The notes: generated from the sequence alone by a model not told the origin. Counted from the first letter of the stretch, positions 1-10,623 are shown. The stretch is DNA of 64,000 nt from JAGPUQ01 sp049325095 (GCA_049325095.1 JBMOPO010000037.1:1-64000), one strand, 5' to 3'. Program-made: numbers and translations.

Positions 1-74
1 AATCAGCGCTTGCGAAAACCCCGAAACCCGGCAATCCTTGACCCCGTTCGAGCCCCCTCAAATGCCCTGTGCAG

Positions 75-132
75 GTGGCCCCATTAACCCGATCATGGGT
101 GGCTCCATTAGGGCGATCATTGACATGCACCA
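75..132 (-). repeat. Paired 22-bp direct repeats, possible IS21-family end
   Basis: Two near-identical 22-mers lie 24 bp apart at 75-96 and 99-120. Both contain GTGGC-CCATTA and end in CGATCAT. On the minus strand they are preceded by TGCATGTCA. Several short terminal repeats starting near a TG tip are typical of IS21-family ends, so this may be the tip of an element lying to the left of the window. No transposase is visible here. The repeat itself is directly seen; the IS21 assignment is from memory of the family. Confidence 0.4.
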
Positions 133-150
133 GACCAATTCCGCCCTCTC

Positions 151-693
151 TCAGGGACAGCTCAGGGCGCCGATGCCCGCCGCCAACCGGGGGCGGCCGG
201 TGATGTTGGTGATCACCCGATAGGCGAGCTGGCCATCGCCATCGCGGGGACAGATGCGGAAGGTCCCGGTCACCAGCCCGCCCGAGCTCGCCGCCGACCC
301 GTCCGGGCGATAGGCATACCAGTTCGCCGCGTTGGCGTTGCGCAGGGTGACACCGCCACGCAGCGGACCCTGGGTGTGGAGCAGCGGCTCGCCGGCATCC
401 AGCACCCCGAATCCGGCGGGATCGACGAATACCAGCCAGCCCTGGGACCAGTCGCCATCCGCGGTACAGGCGAGGCCGTCGGCAGACTTGCAAAGGGTCG
501 TGCGCCGATTGCGCTTGACCGCCTCGGTGCGCGCCAGGAACAGGGAGGTCATCAGGCTGTGGGCGGCGCTCTGCGTGCGATTGCGGGCCACCAGATCGCC
601 CAACGGCGGCGCCGCCAGCGCCAACAACAGGCTGAGCAGAGTCAGCGCCAACAACATCTCGGGAAGGGTAAAACCACCGCTGCGCTGGTCCAT
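151..693 (-). CDS. GspH/FimT family minor pseudopilin
   Basis: A 180-residue type IV pilin-like protein, probably a minor pilin of a type IV pilus or type II secretion system. The N terminus has a class III prepilin signal: GGFTLPE with cleavage expected between G7 and F8, Glu at mature position 5, and a hydrophobic helix to about residue 30. Length and the globular C-terminal half with paired cysteines fit GspH/FimT proteins. No other pilin gene is adjacent. It is the last of three minus-strand genes (XRE regulator, 73-aa protein, pilin), but the 202-bp gap before it makes a shared transcript uncertain. The family is clear; the pathway is not. Confidence 0.85.
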   Translation of the reverse strand: MDQRSGGFTLPEMLLALTLLSLLLALAAPPLGDLVARNRTQSAAHSLMTSLFLARTEAVKRNRRTTLCKSADGLACTADGDWSQGWLVFVDPAGFGVLDAGEPLLHTQGPLRGGVTLRNANAANWYAYRPDGSAASSGGLVTGTFRICPRDGDGQLAYRVITNITGRPRLAAGIGALSCP

Positions 694-895
694 GCGCGTT
701 GCACCTCCATGTCGGGATCCATCCTCCGCGGCATCCTGCCGCGATACGGTTCGCGGCGCCGGCCCGCTTCGGTCAGCCCGGCGCCGACGACCGCCCGCCC
801 ATCAGGCTAGCCGGGTCTGCCACCGCCGCGCAAGCCCGGGTCGGGCGAGCGCGGCCGGGCCGGCCGCCTGGCCGCCGACGGGGCGTCGGCACCCC

Positions 896-1117
896 TCAGC
901 CTCCCTCTGGGTCCGGGACGCCCTCGGCCTGCCGTTGGATGTCCGCGCCGCGCCGGTTCAGATCATCGCGCAACTGCTGCTCGACCCCGCGGGCCTGCTC
1001 CAACGGCCGCTGGTAGATCACCTCGCCGGGGGCGCCGGCATCCTCTCCCGTCTGTCGTTGGCACATCAGCAGGTAGGAGGGCACCAGCACCGCGATCAAC
1101 AGCAGTACGATCCTCAT
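896..1117 (-). CDS. Small membrane-anchored or secreted hypothetical protein
   Basis: A 73-residue protein that I do not recognise. Residues 2-18 form a hydrophobic segment followed by a cysteine at 19 (YLLMCQ), which could be a signal anchor or a poor lipobox. The rest is charged and Gln/Arg rich, suggesting a short helix outside the membrane. It starts at ATG 1117, 55 bp after the end of the XRE-type gene on the same strand, so co-transcription is likely. Existence as a gene is supported by the signal-like start and the absence of a better ORF opposite. Confidence 0.5.
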   Translation of the reverse strand: MRIVLLLIAVLVPSYLLMCQRQTGEDAGAPGEVIYQRPLEQARGVEQQLRDDLNRRGADIQRQAEGVPDPEGG

Positions 1118-1172
1118 GCGCGCTCGCCCGGGGTCAAGCCGACGGCAAGCGTCGGGCAGCCCGTTGCGGGTG

Positions 1173-1805
1173 TCAACGGGCGGGCTCCTCGCGCGGGCCG
1201 TCGGCGCGCGGCTCGGCAGCCGGGGCGCCGAACAGGTCTGCGGCGGGACCGCGGGCGGGTTCTGGCGCGGAATCCGCGGACGGCGGGCGGATCAGGCGTT
1301 GCAGGTCCAGGGCCGGCGCATCGAGCCATTCGAATGCTTCCTGGGGAGAGACATCCGCGGCTGCGGTTGGGGCCGGGCCTGCCACCGGTGCTTGGGCGGT
1401 GGCGCCGCCCGCGGTTACCGCTGCTGCAGTGCCCGTCGATGGTGGCGCCGCAGTGCCCGGGGCCGCGCCGGTGGTGACCGCGGCCGGCTCGGCCGCCCCC
1501 CCGGCGTCCGGGCCCGGACTGGGGCTGCCCGCTGCCGCGAGGTCGGCACCGGTGAAGGCGGCGGCCGCCAGCGCTTCGACATCGCGCTCGATGCCGAGCA
1601 CTCCCAGCACCGCCAGATAGGCGCCCATGGTGACTCCCGAACCGCCGCGCTCGAGGCTGCGCAAGGTCATCACCGACATGCCGGCGGCTGCGGCCATCTG
1701 TTTGGCCGAAAGCCGCTGCCGCATGCGCAGCAGGCGCAGGCGTTCGCCCAGCCGATGGAGCAAGACCTGGTGTTGATGTGGCAGTGGTGCAGTTTTTCTG
1801 GCCAT
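1173..1805 (-). CDS. XRE-family helix-turn-helix regulator with low-complexity tail
   Basis: A 210-residue protein counted from ATG 1805 (MARKTAPL); an upstream in-frame ATG would add 26 unlikely residues. Residues about 15-80 form an XRE-type DNA-binding domain of HipB style, with LRLLRMRQRLSAKQMAAAAG and MTLRSLERG. Residues about 85-150 are an Ala/Pro/Gly/Thr linker of low complexity, followed by a short acidic segment. No HipA kinase or other partner lies beside it. Its promoter probably lies in the A+T-rich stretch just upstream. DNA binding is a confident inference; the target is unknown. Confidence 0.75.
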   Translation of the reverse strand: MARKTAPLPHQHQVLLHRLGERLRLLRMRQRLSAKQMAAAAGMSVMTLRSLERGGSGVTMGAYLAVLGVLGIERDVEALAAAAFTGADLAAAGSPSPGPDAGGAAEPAAVTTGAAPGTAAPPSTGTAAAVTAGGATAQAPVAGPAPTAAADVSPQEAFEWLDAPALDLQRLIRPPSADSAPEPARGPAADLFGAPAAEPRADGPREEPAR

Positions 1806-2531
1806 GGCGACAGGATACTGGCTGTATGGGTGATGATTTCCGATAACAATAGCTATTTTGGGCCACATAGTGGGTACTGGCAATAAGCTTGAAATATTAT
1901 CTGAAATGCTAAAATTATTTTACTGATGAACGCCGGACTTTTCCTGCGGATAGCGCAATACGCAATCTCAATAGTGCAGGAAGCCCTTCCTTGACGGGCC
2001 GGCATGGGCGCCGTGGGAGGTCCGTTGCGGGTCGCCTCAATTGGTTGCGGACAGGTGTTGACGCAGAGATTGACCGGAACTGCCCGCTGCTACGCGCGAT
2101 TTCCCCGCCAGGTTGATCCGCCTGCTGCCGATCGGCGTGGCGCGGAGAAGGGGTACCGGCCCCCTGTCTCAACTACCAGGCAATGAGCCGGACGGGCCAC
2201 ACCGGCCACTTGTCGCCGGGCCGTGGGGCGGCACCCTGGATCCGGCAGCCGCAGATGATGGAGCTCAGGTCTGTAAAGACACTTGGGCCGGTTTCGATCG
2301 GGCGAAGACGGCGGCCGCCGCCGGGGCGCAACCGGTCGGGTGGCGGATGCGGCGCGCTGGCAATTCCGGATACTTTTTCTTAGCCTTGGGGCAGGTGGCC
2401 GGAGTTCCGGCCGCCCACAGCAAGCCGGCATGACACCAACGACAGCGCCGGCCCACGTCCAGGACGGCTCGGCCGTCCCTCCCGACCCGGCACCCGGGCC
2501 GCGGGGAGGGGCGCCGGGCGGGAGAACCCCC
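1806..2531. other. 726-bp intergenic region with an A+T-rich stretch
   Basis: No ORF here is convincing on either strand. The segment 1840-1930 is strikingly A+T rich: 1861-1920 contains 20 G or C in 60 bases by hand count, against roughly two thirds elsewhere. It probably carries the promoter of the XRE-type gene on the minus strand and perhaps one for the cupin gene on the plus strand. I could not settle on a clear -35/-10 pair. The part from 1980 to 2531 returns to normal composition and shows nothing I can name. Confidence 0.5.
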
Positions 2532-3098
2532 ATGTTTGATGTGCAAGCGTTTATCGAGGACTGCAAGCGCGCGGTCCAGTCCGACGATCCCCAGGGCCAA
2601 GTCCGCCGGCTGATGGAGGCCGCCTTCGCCGACCGCGAAGCGGTGCGCCAGGCGCTCGCCGAGGCCGCGCCGCCCAAGGACGTCGCCCCCCTGTACGCCG
2701 ACGAGAATCTCACCGTACTGCGGGTTTTCACCCCGGCCAATTTCATCAGTCCGATTCACAACCACCTGATGTGGGTGATGATCGGCATCCTCGACGGCGA
2801 GGAGAAGAACACCCTGTACCGGCGCACGCCGGACGGCGGTCTGGAGATCGAGCGCGAAGTCGTGCTGACCCCGGAGACCGGCATCTTCTCGCTGCGCGCC
2901 GATGCCATCCATGCCATCGAGACGCCGGCCGAGCAGCCCATGTCCGGGCTGCACGTCTACGGCGGCAACATTCTGCAGCGCTCCAGCCGCAGCGCCTGGG
3001 ATCCGCAGACCCTGGCCGAGGTGCCCTACAACTACGACCGGCTGATGGAGTTCTGCAAGGTGCTCACCCACAGGCGCCAGGGCCGCGCCCTGCAGTGA
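2532..3098 (+). CDS. Cupin-fold putative metal-dependent dioxygenase
   Basis: A 188-residue single-domain protein. The ATG at 2532 is preferred over earlier in-frame starts because the upstream 83 codons look non-coding. A cupin metal site is visible: H76 and H78 (PIHNHLMW), E90 or E91 (DGEEKNT), and H127 (DAIHAIE). This pattern resembles cysteine-dioxygenase-like cupins, but the substrate cannot be read from sequence. It lies 215 bp upstream of a Baeyer-Villiger monooxygenase on the same strand with a decayed structured repeat between them, so a joint role in ring cleavage is possible but unproven. Confidence 0.75.
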   Translation: MFDVQAFIEDCKRAVQSDDPQGQVRRLMEAAFADREAVRQALAEAAPPKDVAPLYADENLTVLRVFTPANFISPIHNHLMWVMIGILDGEEKNTLYRRTPDGGLEIEREVVLTPETGIFSLRADAIHAIETPAEQPMSGLHVYGGNILQRSSRSAWDPQTLAEVPYNYDRLMEFCKVLTHRRQGRALQ

Positions 3099-3147
3099 AC
3101 GCGGCAGCCCGCGCCGGGCCCGGCGCGCGGCGGCGGCCGACCGCAGG

Positions 3148-3236
3148 GCGCTGGTGAATTTTCGGGTTCCCGGGCCGGTACCGGACCTGCGATGCAGGCC
3201 AATGCGCGGGACGTGCATTGCCTCACGAACTCCGAA
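3148..3236 (+). repeat. Decayed copy of the structured intergenic element (copy 0)
   Basis: A shortened member of the element described at 5135. It keeps the left end (GCTGGTGAATTTT), part of the fourth stem (GGTACCGGACCTGC) and the last stem, where AGGC-AATGC pairs with GCATTGCCT across a bulged C. Stems 2 and 3 are missing. It occupies the gap between the cupin and monooxygenase genes. Sequence decay is greater than in the other copies, so it is probably the oldest. Confidence 0.65.
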
Positions 3237-3313
3237 CCGACTTCGGGTCGAGCGCCGGCGGCGGTGATTACACAACGACAAGCCTATTCCATTACCCGAC
3301 AGGAGATCGAACC

Positions 3314-5134
<1,821 letters not shown>

Positions 5135-5286
5135 GAGCTTGTGAATTTTTCAAGCGCTCAGCCCGGCCAGGGATGGCCGGTCGTGGATCGAGCACGCGAG
5201 TGCTGGATCCGCGCGAGCAAGTCCGGGCGTGTACCGGACTTGCGACGGAAGCAATGCACAGGATGTGCATTTCTTCACAAACGCTG
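5135..5286 (+). repeat. Structured intergenic element, full length (copy 1)
   Basis: The clearest copy of a 152-bp multi-hairpin repeat. It starts right after the monooxygenase TGA. In order: GCTTG/CAAGC around a T-rich loop; CCGGCCA/TGGCCGG with GGGA loop; GGATC-AGCAC/GTGCT-GATCC with GCGA loop; GCAAGTCCGG/CCGGACTTGC with GCGTGTA loop; AATGCACA/TGTGCATT with GGA loop, extended by GAAG/CTTC. The two outer ends also pair, TTGTGAA with TTCACAA. It lies between two convergent genes. Related copies: 3148, 19491, 48865 (minus), 50958, 63191. Function unknown: candidate 3-prime UTR RNA element or miniature mobile element. Confidence 0.9.
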
Positions 5287-5312
5287 ACCGCAGCGGCACG
5301 GCGGGCCGGCGT

Positions 5313-5969
5313 TCACCCCTCGCCGCGGGCCACCCGGGCGGCCCATTCCTCCATGGTCAGGGTGCCGCCCGCCGCGGCCGCGCGGCCGGCGTCCCTGGGC
5401 GGCAGGGCGTCCTGCAGCAGGTCGATGCGCTTCCATTCGGCGTAAGGGGTATCGCAGCCGCTGCGCGGCACATGGGGCGCGGGGGCTTCCTTGCGGTAGC
5501 GGTGGATGTAGCGCGGGCAGTTGATCCAGGTCTGGGCGACGGCGACGCGCACGATCAGCTCGGCCTCCGGATAGGTGGCGAGCAGGGGGTCGTCGGCATG
5601 CACCGAGGCGCTGCCCTGGATGCGCACCCGCAGCGGGGTTTCGAAATCGATCAGCAGCAGGCCGACCTGGGGGTTGCCGGCGATGTTGCCCAGTGACAGG
5701 TACATGCCGTTGCCGTCGTAGCTGGGGAAGGCGAGGTGGCGCTCGTCGAGCACCCGCAGAAAGCCCGGATCGCCGCCCTTGTAGGACACCGTGGGCCGGC
5801 CCTGGTGGTCGACGGTGGCGAGGAAGAACATGTCGCGCCCGGCGATGAACGCCTGGGTCTGTTCGGAGAGCCGGTCGCTGACGACCGCCTGCTCGATGCG
5901 GTCGGCGAGCTGGCGGGTCTCGAAGCGTTGCTGGAGTTCGCGGTGGCGTTCGCCGTAGAGCCTGCTCAT
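5313..5969 (-). CDS. Pyridoxamine 5'-phosphate oxidase-family FMN-binding protein
   Basis: A 218-residue protein with the split beta-barrel FMN-binding fold. Typical segments are the early strand FFLATVDHQGRPTVSYKGG and a conserved WINCPRYIHRY near residue 165. The length and C-terminal part fit the general PNPOx-like flavoprotein group rather than true PdxH. Start ATG 5969 has GAGGAA upstream. The translation of the same frame beyond this start is spurious. It is transcribed towards the monooxygenase, with copy 1 of the structured element in the convergent gap. Specific reaction unknown. Confidence 0.8.
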   Translation of the reverse strand: MSRLYGERHRELQQRFETRQLADRIEQAVVSDRLSEQTQAFIAGRDMFFLATVDHQGRPTVSYKGGDPGFLRVLDERHLAFPSYDGNGMYLSLGNIAGNPQVGLLLIDFETPLRVRIQGSASVHADDPLLATYPEAELIVRVAVAQTWINCPRYIHRYRKEAPAPHVPRSGCDTPYAEWKRIDLLQDALPPRDAGRAAAAGGTLTMEEWAARVARGEG

Positions 5970-6278
5970 GAAGGGTTCCTCGTTGGGCACCCGCGCAGGG
6001 TAGCCCAAAAATTCCGGCCCGCGGGCGGGGTCGGTCCGGGGCTGTCGCCACCGCGGTTTTGTGTTGGAATGGCGGCCGCGGTCCCGCTCCGTAAACCCTG
6101 ACGAGCGGAGCGCGCAGGTCCCCGGCGGGGCGGATCCCGATCGCGGCCCGCGCGACTCGTTGCCGCGATGTGCGCGCCAGCCGCACTGGCCTCGCGGCGG
6201 CGCGAAGCCGCCGAGCCTCCCGGACCAGCCCGTGACGAACCCGACCGGCGGAACCCGATGGACCGAAAGAAGACGACC
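5970..6278. other. 309-bp divergent intergenic region
   Basis: This region separates the leftward flavoprotein gene from the rightward restriction cassette, so it must hold promoters in both directions. I found no consensus promoter or operator. A GC-rich imperfect hairpin occurs near 6189-6215. Nothing else stands out. Confidence 0.4.
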
Positions 6279-8900
6279 ATGACCAAGCGACCGATCGAGT
6301 CCTACCAGCACAGGGACAAGCAGCGCATCAACAACCCGCCGGTCGGGCTGGTGACCCCGGATACCGACCCGGACGCGGGGGCGAAGCGGACCTACGCCTA
6401 CGATCCGCACCTGGATCCGCAGCTTCAGTGGGCCGGCAAGGCGGAGCACACCGCCTTCGAGGTGCCGACCGTCTCGCTGCACGTGCACGAGCGCATCGAC
6501 CCGCGCACCATCATCGAGGCGGTGAAGCGCCGCAACGGCGACGGCCCCGTGCAGGGCTCGCTGTTCGAGGCGGAACGCCAAGAGCCGCTGCGCCAGGCGG
6601 TGGAGTTCTACAAGCACGCCCACGGCTGGAGCAACCGGCTGATCGCCGGCGACAGCCTGCTGGTGATGAACTCGCTGCTGGAGAAGGAGGGGCTGGCCGG
6701 CAAGGTGCAGATGGTCTACCTCGATCCGCCCTACGGCATCCGCTACGGCTCCAACTTCCAGCCCTTCGTCAACCAGCGCGACGTGAAGGACGGCAGGGAC
6801 GAGGACCTGACCGCCGAGCCCGAGCAGATCCGCGCCTTCCGCGACACCTGGGAGCTGGGCATCCACTCCTACCTGACTTACCTGCGCGACCGGCTGCTGT
6901 TGGCGCGGGAGCTGCTGGCCGAGAGCGGCAGCATCTTCGTGCAGATCAGCGATGAGAATGTCCATCACGTTCGGGAGTTGATGGATGAGGTGTTCGGGGC
7001 AGCGAACTGTTGTTCCATCCTTACGGTTGCGAAAACGAGCGGTGCTAGCAGTCCAATGGCCCGAACGAAAGTGATCGCCAGTGTTTGCGACTATGTTCTC
7101 TGGTATGCCAAGGACATGGGGAAAGTTCGGTATCGTCCGCTCTATCGACGCAAGTTAGCAGGCGAGGGAGGCTCGGGAAACTATCGCTATGTCGAACTCG
7201 CTGATGGGACACGGCGAGATATGACACGTGATGAGTTTCGTAATCCGTCGCTCGTGCCCGAAGGTGCCCGAATATATCGTCACAGCAGCACGTCCTCGCA
7301 GACGCGAGGGAAAGAAGTTCCTCCGCCGTTCCGCTTTGAGGGAAAAGACTACCGACCTGAGGGCAATCGGGGTTGGAGTACCACATCCGAAGGGCTCAAC
7401 CGGCTCGCGACTTCCGGTCGGCTGGTTGGCAGCGGCAATACGCTCGGATATATCCGCTACTTCGACGATTTTCCAGTCTCGCCGCTGCCGAACTTCTGGA
7501 TGGATACCAACGTGAGCGGCTTCGGTGACAAAAAAGTCTACGTCGTACAGACGGTTTCCCTGATAGTTCAGCGCTGCGTGCTGATGACCACCGACCCAGG
7601 CGATCTGGTCTTCGACCCCACCTGCGGCAGCGGCACCACGGCCCATGTCGCCGAGCAGTGGGGCCGCCGATGGATCACGTGCGATACCTCGCGCGTGGCG
7701 CTGACGCTCGCCAGACAGCGGCTGATGACCGCCGTGTTCGACTACTACGAGCTGGCGCATCCGAGCGAAGGCGTGGGCAGCGGCTTCAAGTACAAGACCG
7801 TGCCGCACGTGACGCTCAAGTCCATCGCCAACAACCCGGACATCCGGGAGGGCATGACCCGCGAGCAGATCGACGCGGCCATCGCCCGCCACGCGCCGCA
7901 GGAGACGCTCTACGACCAGCCCTTCGTGGACCGCAAGAAGACCCGCGTCAGCGGCCCCTTCACGGTGGAGGCGGTGCCGGCCCCGGCGGTGAAATCGGTG
8001 GACGATCTGCTCGAAGGCCCGCCCCCACCGGCGGATGCTTCCATCGCCCGCTCCGGCGAGACCCTGCGCCAGGCCGAATGGCGCGACGAGCTGCTGCGCG
8101 CCGGCATCCGCGGCAAGGCCGGCCAGCAGATCCGCTTCGCGCGGCTGGAGCCGCTGCCCGGCTGCCGCTGGCTGCACGCCGACGGCGAGTCGCGGCCCAA
8201 CGATGCGGGCGCCGATGGTGTGCGCGAGGTCGGCGCGGCCTCAGTGGCGCAGCGGATCGTCGTTTCCTTCGGCCCGGAGCATGCGCCGCTGGAACAGCGC
8301 CAGGTGGCCCAGGCCCTCGAGGAGGCGCAGACCCTGGTGCCGAAACCGAAGATCATCGTCTTCGCCGCCTTCCAGTTCGACCCGGAAGCCGCCAAGGACA
8401 TCGACGAGACCAACTGGCCGGGCGTGACGCTGCTCAAGGCGCAGATGAACGCCGATCTGCTCACCGACGACCTCAAGAAGAAGCGCGCCAGCAATGAATC
8501 GTTCTGGCTCATCGGCCAGCCGGACGTGCGGGTGGAGCGCGTCACGGAAGGGCCGGACCGGGGCAAGCTGCGTGTGTCGGTGCACGGCTTCGACTACTAC
8601 AACACCAAGACCGGCGGCATCGAATCGGGTGGCGAGGACCACATCGCCGTGTGGCTGCTCGACACCGACTACGACGGGCGCAGCCTGTACCCGCGCCAGG
8701 TGTTCTTCCCGATGGCGGGAGCGAAGGACGGCTGGGCGCGGTTGGCGAAGAATCTGAAGGCCGAGATCGACGAAGACCTGATCGAGGCCTACCGCGGCAC
8801 GGTGTCGCTGCCCTTCGATGCGGGCGAACACAAGCGCATCGCCGTCAAGATCGTGGACGACCGGGGCATCGAGAGCCTGAAGGTCGTAGGGCTGGAGTGA
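6279..8900 (+). CDS. mod: Type III-like DNA methyltransferase (Mod)
   Basis: An 873-residue DNA methyltransferase, expected to modify adenine in the host recognition sequence and to provide target recognition for the cassette. Motif IV DPPY (LDPPYGIRYG) is near residue 148 and motif I FDPTCGSGTT near residue 445, the beta-class order of Mod proteins. It is longer than usual Mod proteins (about 600-700 residues), with an extra C-terminal domain of unknown role. ATG 6279 was chosen; ATG 6258 is possible. The presumed target-recognition region (about 6955-7570) has lower G+C than both flanks. The next gene starts 4 bp after its stop. Confidence 0.9.
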   Translation: MTKRPIESYQHRDKQRINNPPVGLVTPDTDPDAGAKRTYAYDPHLDPQLQWAGKAEHTAFEVPTVSLHVHERIDPRTIIEAVKRRNGDGPVQGSLFEAERQEPLRQAVEFYKHAHGWSNRLIAGDSLLVMNSLLEKEGLAGKVQMVYLDPPYGIRYGSNFQPFVNQRDVKDGRDEDLTAEPEQIRAFRDTWELGIHSYLTYLRDRLLLARELLAESGSIFVQISDENVHHVRELMDEVFGAANCCSILTVAKTSGASSPMARTKVIASVCDYVLWYAKDMGKVRYRPLYRRKLAGEGGSGNYRYVELADGTRRDMTRDEFRNPSLVPEGARIYRHSSTSSQTRGKEVPPPFRFEGKDYRPEGNRGWSTTSEGLNRLATSGRLVGSGNTLGYIRYFDDFPVSPLPNFWMDTNVSGFGDKKVYVVQTVSLIVQRCVLMTTDPGDLVFDPTCGSGTTAHVAEQWGRRWITCDTSRVALTLARQRLMTAVFDYYELAHPSEGVGSGFKYKTVPHVTLKSIANNPDIREGMTREQIDAAIARHAPQETLYDQPFVDRKKTRVSGPFTVEAVPAPAVKSVDDLLEGPPPPADASIARSGETLRQAEWRDELLRAGIRGKAGQQIRFARLEPLPGCRWLHADGESRPNDAGADGVREVGAASVAQRIVVSFGPEHAPLEQRQVAQALEEAQTLVPKPKIIVFAAFQFDPEAAKDIDETNWPGVTLLKAQMNADLLTDDLKKKRASNESFWLIGQPDVRVERVTEGPDRGKLRVSVHGFDYYNTKTGGIESGGEDHIAVWLLDTDYDGRSLYPRQVFFPMAGAKDGWARLAKNLKAEIDEDLIEAYRGTVSLPFDAGEHKRIAVKIVDDRGIESLKVVGLE

Positions 8901-8904
8901 TGCC

Positions 8905-10623
8905 ATGCTGACCAGGCTCACCATCCGCAATTTCAAGCTGTTCAAAAACGTCGAGATCGAACTCGGCGAGCGTGTCGTATTCATCGGCCCGAACAACGCG
9001 GGCAAGACATCCGCCCTCCAGGCGCTGGCCTTGTGGGATGTGGGGACCAAGCGCTGGCTGGAAAAGCGCGGCGGCGGCGCGGTGCCCGAGAAACGGCCGG
9101 GCGTGACCATCAATCGGCGCGACCTGATCGCCGTGCCGGTGCCCGTGGCCAATCTGCTCTGGCGCGATCTGCACGTCCGCGAGGGTCAGCGCACGGAAGG
9201 CAAGACCCGCACGCAGAACGTGCTGATCGAGATCACCGTCGAGGGTGTGGACCAGGGGAAAACCTGGGCGTGTGGGCTGGAGTTCGATTACGCCAACGAA
9301 GAATCCTTCTACTGCCGGCCGCCACGCGCCACCGATGGCCAGCGACTGGAAGTGCCATCGCATCTCGCGGAGCTTCGCCTGGCGTACCTGCCGCCGATGT
9401 CCGGCCTGTCCCCTCGCGAAGACCGGCTGGAGTTGGGCACGATCAACGTGCGGCTCGGCGAGGGGCGCACGGCGGAGGTGCTGCGCAACCTGTGCTGGCA
9501 GGTGCTCCAATCGGAGCGCGGCGACGGGAAGTGGCAGCGTATCGCCGAGCGGATCGAAGCGCTGTTCGGCGCGCGACTCAATGAACCGCGCTACATCAAG
9601 GAGCGGGGCGAGGTTCTCATGGACTACCGCACGCGCGAGGGGATCACACTCGATCTGTCTGCGAGCGGGCGCGGCCAGCAGCAAACGCTGCTCCTGCTCG
9701 CGCACATGGCGGTGAATCCGGGTGCGGTGCTGCTGCTCGACGAGCCCGACGCGCACCTGGAGATCCTGCGCCAGCGACAGATTTACCAGGTGCTCACCGA
9801 TCAGGCGGCCGAGACGGGAAGCCAGATCATCGCCGCCAGTCATTCGGAGGTCATCCTCAACGAGGCCGCCGACCGCGACATGGTGATCGCCTTCATCGGC
9901 CAGCCGCACCGCATCGACGACCGGGGCAGCCAGGTGCTCAAGGCGCTGCGCGACATCGGGTTCGAGCATTACTATCTCGCCGAAGAAGCGGGCTGGGTGC
10001 TGTATCTGGAAGGCTCGACCGATCTCGCCATGCTGCGCGCCTTCTCGATCGTGTTGGATCACCCGGCGCGGCAGTATCTCGACCGGCCGTTCGTGCACTA
10101 CGTCGCCAACCAGCCGCGCAAAGCGCAGGAGCATTTTCACGCCCTGCGCGAGGCCAAGAACGACCTCACCGGAGTCGCCATTTACGACCGGCTGGAGGCG
10201 AACCTGCCGGACGATCCCAAGCTCGCGCAACGGATGTGGACGCGGCGCGAGCTGGAGAACTATCTGTGTCAGCCGGAGACGCTGCTCCGCTTTGCCGAGG
10301 ATCAGGGGCGCAGACAGCAAGGGGAACTCTTCGGCGCGGCGTGGCACAAGGCCATGGAGGAGGTGATCCGGCAGGTCGAGGGTGCGTTACGGACGCTGGG
10401 CAAGGATCCGTGGAGCACGGACATCAAGGCAAGCGACGATTTTCTCGATCCGCTGTTCAAGCAATTCTACAAATCGCTCGACTTGCCGGACCTGATGAGC
10501 AAGACCGATTACCACGCACTGGCGGCTTTCGTGCCGGCAAACGCGATCGACCCGGAGATCGGGGAAGCGCTCGACGCCATCGTGGCTGTGGCGAGTCTTG
10601 CGAAGCCGCGCGGGGCCGGCTGA
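8905..10623 (+). CDS. OLD-like AAA ATPase with TOPRIM-type C-terminal domain
   Basis: A 572-residue protein with an SMC/RecF-like ATPase: Walker A GPNNAGKT at residues 28-35, a signature-like LSASGRGQQQT, Walker B LLLLDEPDAHLE near 277-288, and the switch histidine in ASHSE near 311. After it comes a TOPRIM-like segment (VLYLEGSTD near 365, then VAIYDRLE), as in OLD-family nucleases. It lies between mod and res with 4-bp and overlapping junctions, so all three are almost certainly translated together. It probably acts in defence as an ATP-driven nuclease or sensor. Catalytic activity of the TOPRIM part is inferred. Confidence 0.82.
   Translation: MLTRLTIRNFKLFKNVEIELGERVVFIGPNNAGKTSALQALALWDVGTKRWLEKRGGGAVPEKRPGVTINRRDLIAVPVPVANLLWRDLHVREGQRTEGKTRTQNVLIEITVEGVDQGKTWACGLEFDYANEESFYCRPPRATDGQRLEVPSHLAELRLAYLPPMSGLSPREDRLELGTINVRLGEGRTAEVLRNLCWQVLQSERGDGKWQRIAERIEALFGARLNEPRYIKERGEVLMDYRTREGITLDLSASGRGQQQTLLLLAHMAVNPGAVLLLDEPDAHLEILRQRQIYQVLTDQAAETGSQIIAASHSEVILNEAADRDMVIAFIGQPHRIDDRGSQVLKALRDIGFEHYYLAEEAGWVLYLEGSTDLAMLRAFSIVLDHPARQYLDRPFVHYVANQPRKAQEHFHALREAKNDLTGVAIYDRLEANLPDDPKLAQRMWTRRELENYLCQPETLLRFAEDQGRRQQGELFGAAWHKAMEEVIRQVEGALRTLGKDPWSTDIKASDDFLDPLFKQFYKSLDLPDLMSKTDYHALAAFVPANAIDPEIGEALDAIVAVASLAKPRGAG

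Noticed and set aside
5135..5286. Short proteins encoded by the structured element (for example ACEFFKRSARPG, or KFTSA on the other strand)
   Set aside because: The same peptide pieces recur only because the repeat is read in chance frames; the conserved property is base pairing, not a reading frame.
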